Source: Hyalella azteca (taxonomy: Eukaryota; Arthropoda; Malacostraca; Amphipoda; Hyalellidae). Taken from it: DNA of 64,000 bases. The position numbers and the translations under genes are program-made. Below the pieces are notes generated by a model, which saw only the letters and a list, made by a program, of their open reading frames with translations, did no database searches and was not told the DNA's origin. Below are positions 52,382 to 61,500 of this stretch, one piece after another (position 1 is the stretch's first letter; the number at the start of each line of letters is the position of its first letter). The stretch lies in assembly GCF_000764305.2 (NCBI RefSeq), contig NW_025943670.1:4139-68138 (forward strand), given 5' to 3'.

Positions 52382-52512
52382 AAGAGTTCGTCGCGCACTC
52401 TGGCGCCGTGAACTGCCTTGCACTGGGACACAAGAGCGGGCGGGTCTTGGCCACGGGTGGCGATGACAAGAAGGTCAACTTGTGGGCGGTGGGCAAGCCC
52501 AACTGTATATTG
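52382..52512 (+). CDS. KATNB1: KATNB1 exon A: first WD40 blade
   Basis: The acceptor is TGTTGCAG at 52374-52381 and the donor is GTGAGT at 52513. The exon begins with AA, the last two bases of a codon whose first base (C, giving Gln) must come from an upstream exon; the protein then reads [16 protein letters not shown], matching the KLQE(F/I)VAH start of the p80 propeller. It encodes 43 full codons and ends in frame at KPNCIL. The LATGGDD and VNLWAV segments form the end of WD repeat 1. Initiation codon and upstream residues are missing, so the reading frame here is entered by splicing, not by a local ATG. Confidence 0.95.
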
Positions 52513-55500
52513 GTGAGTGTGCTTGTATTTTGTTGATATTAGTGTGCTGTGGGCCCTGCATAACCAATACACGCAACTGATGTGTGTGTGTATATGTAGT
52601 GTATGTTGTTTACCTATTACCTATTGGTTTATATTTTGATCTGTACTTCGCCGTGGGCAAGCAGAATTGACGATCATAACTCTTGATATATCTAAGACAT
52701 TATTATTCTTAAACTAAAAAAAACCTTACGGTTCCACAAACCAACCCCAACCTTACGGTGGGGTTGGAAAAAATAAGGGAAGCACCTGACACTTTGATAT
52801 CGTAATTTTTGAGCATGTTACAAACAATGAAAGCGTGTAACCTCTAAATGGCAAACCACTCTGACTTCAATGGTTCAAACACTGTTTCTGGAAAGGAACG
52901 TAATTTATCAATATGATAATGTCCCGATCTATTAAGCTGGATTTATTAAAAACTGGCTTGAGGAACAGTTGAGCATCTCATTTGGCCACCACAATCACCA
53001 GACCTGAATATTATCGAGCGTTTATGGTCAGTTTTAGAGATGCAAGTCCGAAGTCGAGTACTGCTGCCATCGTCTTCGAAATAGCTGGAGGGATTTTAAC
53101 TGAATAATGAGTTAAAATTCCTTTGGAAACCATTCACAATTTGTATGTAATACCTCGGAGATTTGAGGCTTTAATTGCCGGAAGAGGTGGACTACACCAC
53201 ACTAAAACATATTTTGTGGATTTCTCTGGGGTTTCCATTATTTTGTCTAACCTCTGTAATCCTGTACCTATATATCGGTGCCTGCATGGTGTTGTGTAGG
53301 TCTCGATCCTGTTATGGCCTGTACTTTCAAAAAAAGTTAAGAGATCGTAAGTTCATCAGCCAATCATTGACGACCTTTCGAGCAAAATCCACCAATCATA
53401 GACAAGAAAATAGAGCGTAAGTACTTACGTTCACTTAGCGAGTTTTGAAAGTATGGCCCCCGGATCTCGATAAGCGTCTTATATCTATTTTGCTACGAGC
53501 TTTTTCTGTGACATGATCTACCTTTTTCGTACCAATATTGCCAAGCGTTGTACGAGTTGAACATAATGGTCGTACCAAACAAAAGTTCGTGTTTTTTTTT
53601 AGTTATCTAGACCAACGATTTCTGGCAATCTGAATCAGGTGCAATTACAGTTAGGTATTAATACAAGTGTTATGTTAATTTTTTGTGAACATTACTTGCA
53701 ACGGTTACTGGCAAAGGCCGTTTGTAATGTCATGTGAGCTAATCATTGCTAATTGTCGCCTCTCTGCGGTTCGTTGTGGTCAAGTTCTGTTTAGTGTACC
53801 GCTGCGCGAATAATTACTGCCAGTTATTATTAATAATTAATTAATAATAACTGGCTCAGCAGTTCCTTGTCTTTTTTCGCAATAATCTCACTTACTTCCT
53901 CTTAATCAATTTAGTTCATTACTTACTACTGAAAATAGGAATTTCTAATTCATTTTCCGGAATTATTATTTTATTTAATTTTCAATGCATATACTATTTT
54001 TGAATAGCCTTCGAGTGTTCGAAGACAGCCTGTGCCTCAAATGTTATTTTTACTTTAAATTTAATATACTTAAATATAATTTAAACCCATTTACACCAAG
54101 AAAACTTGGAAATTTTAACTGTTTTTAAGTATTTGTGTGCCCCAAATAGCTCGACATGCTCGTATCGAGCATAGTACAAAAATGCTTCGTGTGAATTCTT
54201 GAACGCAAGGATCAGAGGTAAACATATTTTTAGGCGCAGCTTAATCCCCTTCTTATCTTGTAATGCCCTCTAGCACCTTAGGAGTGAGCAGGGCTTACCT
54301 TAGCCACATTTGAAGGGGGCTTTATCCTTCCCCTCTCACCGAGGAGCTAATAATAATAAGCTATTCAACAACCTACAGACATTTTTTCGTCTAAGAAGTT
54401 CTTGGCCTACGCTTCGCTTACTTTAAACACAACTCGTCTCACTTAATACGGTCCGTAAACTCCCTTTATTGTACAGAATTATGTACTTGAGCATGAATTG
54501 TACATTATTTTGTCCAGTGGTTCTGAACTACTATGATATAAACGTCTTGCGGACCGGAACAGACATCACATTTATGATTGGTAATGATGTTATACAGCAA
54601 GAAGATTGCGAAACATTCAAACGATTGCGTTCTTCGAAGTAACAATACTTGATCGTTTACATTCCGCGTGCGATATGACAATCAATTTTTTAGTTAGATT
54701 CATTTATTTTTTCGGTTATTTAGAATATTATGATATGTTTCGCAACTACAAGAAGACTCATTGCATTATACTAAGAATTACAACAGTCCAGATGTTGTAC
54801 GCTCTAGCTATTGCGCCACATTTCTTTCTACCGTTGCAAAAAAACTCCTTCGGTTGGGAAAGCCAAGCCAAACGCATAAAAACGTAAGATCTACCGCCGG
54901 AAATCGCGCTCTTAAATCTACCGCGCTAGAGCTAACTTACCTTCTTCAAAAACTGTAGTAGATTTCAGTGCCTCTAATGTTTGTGAACTACGCTAGGGGG
55001 ATGCGATTCTATCGGAAGACGAGTAGGTACTCGTTTATGGAAAAAATTCATAGCGTTGTATTGTAGTTTTATCTACTTTGAGCATTGTAGTTTTACCTAC
55101 TTTAAGTATTGTACTTTTATCTAATGTAAGTATTGTAGTTTAATCTACTTTTAATTAAGTTAGATGCAGGTGTCCTAATTGAGTGGTAATTTTGCGAATT
55201 TACGTTACCATTGGCTTTGATTTGCAAACAAGGGGCCATACTGTCAAAACTCGCTAAGTGAACGTAAGTACTTATACCCTTTATGTTCTTGTCCATGATT
55301 GGTGGATTTTGCTTGAAAGGCCGGCAATGATTGGCTGATGAATTTACGATCTCTTAACTTTTTTTGAAAGTATAGGCCCAGATTTAATTTGCGGAAAAGA
55401 AGCGTATACCGAATATAAAGTCACATCATTTCAGTGTAGGCTTATCACGAAATTCAATATTAATTTCGCGTGCATTGCAGTCGCTGTCGGGCCACACAAC

Positions 55501-58500
55501 AAGCATCGAGTGCGTGCGGTTCGGCGGGTCCGAGGAGCTGGTGTGCGCGGGGTCCCAGAGCGGGGCCCTCAAAATATGGGACCTGGAGGCCACCAAGATC
55601 GTGCGTACTCTCACTGGCCACAAGTCCGGTATCCGGTCCATCGACTTCCATCCTTACGGGGACTTTATTGGCACGGGGTCTCTTGACACAAATATTAAGG
55701 TGAGTGTGCTGATAAAATGTGTATCAAATGTATAAATTTGTGTGTACTTACAGTAAAATTACGATGAGTGAGCGGACACTGATATTATGCAAGATGAGTG
55801 TTCGAACACAAAAATTAATTTGATTAAACATAGAACTATTTTATTGGTAGTTTGTATTTAGGCATTTTTCACAGCTAACTGCATTTATCATTGTTAAAAA
55901 TGGTTTAATTCTAAAACCACTTGCTTCCATCGACTAAGTGTCGCGATACTAGGAAATCATTTCACCCTCGCCCGACCTACTCCTACAGCTATGAAACGCG
56001 ATACTAGAAATTTAACCTTTTCACCACCTGGTACTCCACATGGTTACGTGACAACAATAGTCGTTATGGATAAGAGTGATACTAGAGGAATAATATAACC
56101 TTCGCTCTCCCCCTGCTCCTAACAGTTATGGAGCGCGATACCTACTAGAAATTTAATCTTTTCACCACTTCTTCTACTTGGTTACGTGGCTTAGTTAAGA
56201 ATGATGCTATAGGAATAATATAACCTTCCTTCCCCCCGCTCCCCACAGTTATGGAGCGCCATACCTACTAGAAATTTAATCTTTTCACCACTTCTTCCAC
56301 TTGGTTACGTGGCTTGGTTAAGAGTGATACTAGGAATAATCTAACCTTCGCTCCCCCCGCTCCCAACAGTTATGGAGCGCAATACCTACTAGAAATGTAA
56401 TCTTTTCACCACCTGTTCTACTTAGCAACGTAAATACGTTTAAGAGTGATGCTAGGAATTATATAAATTTCGCTTCCCCCTGCTTCCCACAGTTATGGGA
56501 CATCAGAAGACGAGGCTGCATTTTCACCTACAAAGGGCACAGCGAGGCCGTCAACGGCATCAAGTTCAGCCCCGACGGCCAGTGGATCGCTTCTGCCGGG
56601 GAGGACTCGATCGTCAAGGTAACGTCATTAATAAATTAATGGTTGGTGATAGAACATGATTAATGAAGTGGGATGTAGGATGATTCAAGCTAGAAAACGT
56701 CAGCCTTCACACAGTCTCACTTATTCATCTAGTCATAGATGCGGCACTCATTCATTCAGCCTTACTTATGCATCTAAGTTTAACTTACGTAGGTATTCAT
56801 TTAAGCCCCACTTATCCTGTCGAGTTTAGACTTTTTTTTCTTTAAGTGGCTTTTAGCACGTTGCCATTACCCTGTTATTTAATTAGCTTGTATGCGTCAT
56901 TAGGCGTTTTTGAGGCGGGTGATTTCATTTTATTTCATTTTTTTGTCTTCAATAATTTTAACTTATAACCAAAGTATGTTCATTGCGCTTGGTTATCGCT
57001 GCTGTGCGTGCTAGAAAGATGCATACGTTGTTTATTATTTATTTCTATTTCATTAGTACCTTTTATATGTTTAGATTACGACCCCAATATTATTCAGAAT
57101 TATTATTCGTGAGTTAACGATTCATGTTGGTGTTGCCCTGCATTTGGACCTACTGGCTGGCAAGATATAAACGGCGTTCATGTTAGTCGCGCTTCGATTT
57201 CTAAATTTATTTTCGCGATAATTTTGACTTTAAATCCTTTTAATTTATTTACTGGCAGTGAAATAATGATTAATATTTCCAGCTATGGGATCTGCTGGAT
57301 GAAAAAATATAAACGGAGTTCATGTTAGTCGCACCTAAATTTATTTAGTTGTGCAATAATTTTGACTTTGAACCCCCTTAATTTATTTCCTGGCAGTGAA
57401 TTAACAATTAATATTTCCAGTTATGGGACCTGCGGGCTGGCAAGATGTAAACGGCGTTCATATTAGTCGCGCTTCAATTTCTATAGTTCTTCTATAATTT
57501 TGACTTTAAACCCCCCCTAATTTATTTCCTGAGTCGCACTCCAATTTTTATAGTTCCCCGTTAATTTAGATTTTAACCCCCTTAATTTATTTTTCGGCAG
57601 CGAATTAACGATTAATGCTTGCAGCTATGGGACCTGCTGGCTGGCAAGATATGAACGGCGTTCATGTTACTCGCGCTTCAATTTCTATAGTTCCTGTAAT
57701 TTTGACTTTAAACCCCCCTTAATTTATTTCCTGAGTCGCACTCCAATTTTTATAGTTCCCCTTCAATTTAGACTTTAACCTTTCTTAATTTATTTCATGG
57801 CAGTGAAATAATGAGTAATATTTGCAGCTATGGAACCTGCGGGCTGGCAAGATGTTAACAGCGTTCATGTTACTCGCGCTCCAATTTTTATAGTTCCTAT
57901 AATTTTGAGTTTAAGCCCCCTTAATTTTTTTCCTGGCAGTGAATTAACGATTTATATTTGCAGCTATGGGACCTGCGGGCGGGCAAGATGCTGACGGAGT
58001 TCATGGGTCACCAAGGCCCCGTGCAGGACGTAGAGTTTCATCCTCACGAGTTCCTGCTCGCCTCCGCCTCCCTCGACCGCACCGTCAACTTCTGGGACCT
58101 CGAGAAGTTCCAGCTCGTATCTTCGTCCCACCCCGACACTGGTCCCATTAGGTCTAGTATTTCATCCATTAAATATCACGTTGTTCCTTCCATGTCATGA
58201 TCGACAGTATGTGAAATTACTTGATTTTTTGTGAATTGTTTCTCTGGCCCGATAAGGTCTAGTATTTCATGAATTTAATATCACGTTATTCCTTAAACGT
58301 CAGGATCGACAGCATGTGAAATTACTTGATTTTTTTGTGAATTCTTTCACTGGTCCCATAAGGTCTAGTATTTCATCCTTTAAATATCACGTTATTGCTT
58401 CCACGTCAGGATCGACAGCATGTGAAATTACTTGATTTTTTGTGAATTGTTTCTCTGGCCCGATAAGGTCTAGTATTTCATGAATTTAATATCACGTTAT

Positions 58501-61500
58501 TCCTTAAACGTCATGATCGACAGCATGTGAAATTACTTGATTTTTTGTGAATTGTTTCACTGGTCCCATAAGGTCTAGTATTTCATCCTTTAAATAGGTA
58601 TCACATTATTCCTTCCACGTCATGATCGACGAAGAATTTACTTAAGCTCCGTGGATTATATATATTGAGACAAACACTTTATTGACCGGGATTTGACTAA
58701 CTCGCTGAGCTGTGTACTCCGACTCTTCTTCTTAAAACATCCATCCATGAGGAGGAATAAAATAGTTTACTTTATTTGGTATCTGCTTCAGCCTAATGAA
58801 TGAAATAGTTTAATTTATTTGGTATCTGCTTCAGCCTAATGAATGAAATAGTTTACTTTATTTGTTATCTGCTTCAGCCTAATGAATGAAATAGTTTACT
58901 TTACTTGGTATCTGCCTGAGCCTCATGTATGAAATATTTTATGATAAACACTTGATTAACCGAGACTCGACCACCCACAGGGCGGTGTGCTTCGACCCGT
59001 CAGGAGAGCACCTGTACGCGGGTTGCCCGGACGTGCTGCGACTGTACGGTTGGGAACCCGCTCGCACCATCGATACTCTGGCCATGGGCTGGGGCAAGGT
59101 GGCCGACCTCGCCGTGGCCAACACACAACTGGTGTGTTTTTCTATCAATCTAGCCGCTGTGCGACTGTGTTGGCTTCAATACTATTAGTCTAAATCTGGC
59201 GTCTAAATTAGTCTAAATCTGGCGTCTAAATTAGTCTAAATCTGGCTTCTAAATTAGTCTAAATCTGGCGTTTATTAGTCTTATTAGTCTAAATCTGGCG
59301 TTTATTAGTCTTAATAGTCTAAATCTGGCGTCTAAATTAGTCTAAATCTGGCGTCTATTAGTCTAAATCTGGCGTCTAAATAAGTCTAAATCTGGCGTCT
59401 AAATTAGTCTAAATCTGGCGTCTAAATTAGTCTAAATCTTGCGTCTAAATTAGTATAAATTTGGCGTTCTCATCCGGTGATCCCAGTTTGTGCTAGTGTA
59501 TCTTTCGCCATCCCATCTTTTCTCATTGTCTTTAATGTGTGGGTCCTTTTTTTGGCCAGATCGGCGCGAGCTACCAAGGCACCAACGTCTCCCTGTACGT
59601 CGTGGAGCTACGACGTCTACAACAGACACAGCTGCAGCGAGGCTCTGTTGCAGCTGCTGCAGCACCTGCGCTCGACAACACCATGATGATGATGCAGCAC
59701 CAGTACGGTACGTTGGCAGCATTAGGATAGTACCTATATATATTGGGATGATGCAGCACCACAGTACGTTGGCAGCATCTGTACAGTATATGTATTGGGA
59801 TGATGCAGCACCAGTGTGGTACGTTGGCAGCATCTGTACAGTATATATATTGGGATGATGCAGCACCACAGTACGTTGACAGCATCAGTACAGTATATAT
59901 ATTGGGATGATGTAGTACCACAGTACGTTGACAGCATCAGTACAGTGTATGTATTGAGATGATGCAGCACACAGTGCAGTACGTTGACAGCATCAGTACA
60001 GTATATATATTGGGATGATGCAGCACCGCAGTACGTTGACAGCATCAGTAGGTACAGTATATATATTGGGATAAAGCAGCACCACAGTATGTTGGCAGCA
60101 TCAGTAAAGTATACCTATGGGGCAGCGCACTGGAAGGATACTCATGAGATGCCATGTCTATTTTACACGGTTCGATAAATTTGTTTAGCCTGTAGCAATT
60201 GTCATCGATATATTATGTCATAATTATTAAGAAAAATCACTCGAGCAGGGCCTGGAGGAGTTGGCGGTAGCAACTTCCGTGCTGGAGCTGCCGTGCGCAA
60301 GAGCTTCAGTAAAGACAAGGACTACGCCAGGGCCAAGTGAGTCGCAAGCCCGTACGCCAAGGCCAAGTGAGTCCGGTGCCCGTACGCCAGGGCCGAGTGA
60401 GTCCCGTGCCCGTACACCAGGGCCAAGTGAGTTCCATGCCCATACGCCTGGGCCAAGTGAGTCCGGTGCCCGTACGCCAGGGCCAAGTGAGTTCCATGCC
60501 CGTACGCCTGGGCCAAGTGAGTCCCATGCCCGTACACCAGGGCCAAGTGAGTTCCATGCCCGTACGCCTGGGCCAAGTGAGTCCCATGCCCGTACGTCAG
60601 GGCCAAGTGAGTCTGGTGCCCGTACGCCAGGGCCAAGTGAGTTCCATGCCCGTACGCCTGGGCCAAGTGAGTCCCATGCCCGTACGCCTGGGCCAAGTGA
60701 GTCCCGTGCCCGTACGCCAGGGCCAAGTGAGTCCTGTGCCCGTACGCCAGGGCCAAGTGAGTTCCGTGCCCGTACGCCAGGGCCAAGTGAGTCCGGTGCC
60801 CGTACGCCAGGGCCAAGTGAGTCCCATGCCTGTACGCCAAGGCCAAGAGAGTCCGGTGCCAGTACGCCAGGGCCAAGTGAGTCCCGTGCCCGTATGCCAG
60901 GGCCAAGTGAGTCCCATGCCTGTACGCCAGGGCCAAGTGAGTCCCATGCCTGTACGCCAGGGCCAAGTGAGTCCGGTGCCTGTATGCCAGGGCCAAGTGA
61001 GTCCCGTGCCCGTACGCCTGGGCCAAGTGAGTCCCGTGCCCATACGCCTAGGCCAAGTGAGTCCCGTGCCCGTACGCCTGGGCCAAGTGAGTCCCGTGCC
61101 CGTACGCCAGGGCCAAGTGAGTCCCATGCCTGTACGCCAGGGCCAAGTGAGTCCCATGCCTGTACGCCAGGGCCAAGTGAGTCCGGTGCCCGTACGCCAG
61201 GGCCAAGTGAGTCCCGTGCCCGTACACCTGGGCCAAGTGAGTCCCATGCCCGTACGCCTGGGCCAAGTGAGTCCCGTGCCCGTATGCCTGGGCCAAGTGA
61301 GTCCTGTGCCCATACGCCTGGGCCAAGTGAGTCCCGTGCCCATACGCCTGGGCCAAGTGAGTCCCGTGCCCGTACGCCAGGGCCAAGTGAGTCCGGTGCC
61401 CGTACGCCAGGGCCAAGTGAGTCCGGTGCCCGTACGCCAGGGCCAAGTGAGTCCCGTGCCCGTACGCCTGGGCCAAGTGAGTCCCATGCCCGTATGCCTG

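Noticed and set aside
58925..58980. ATG at 58925 as a start upstream of exon E
   Set aside because: It lies in the 43-bp intronic repeat and before a clear CAG acceptor; exon E phase requires splicing from exon D.
59450..60045. Minus-strand frames rich in HHPNIYTV and CCIIPIYI
   Set aside because: Translations of the 52-bp minisatellite and exon F antisense; no independent support.
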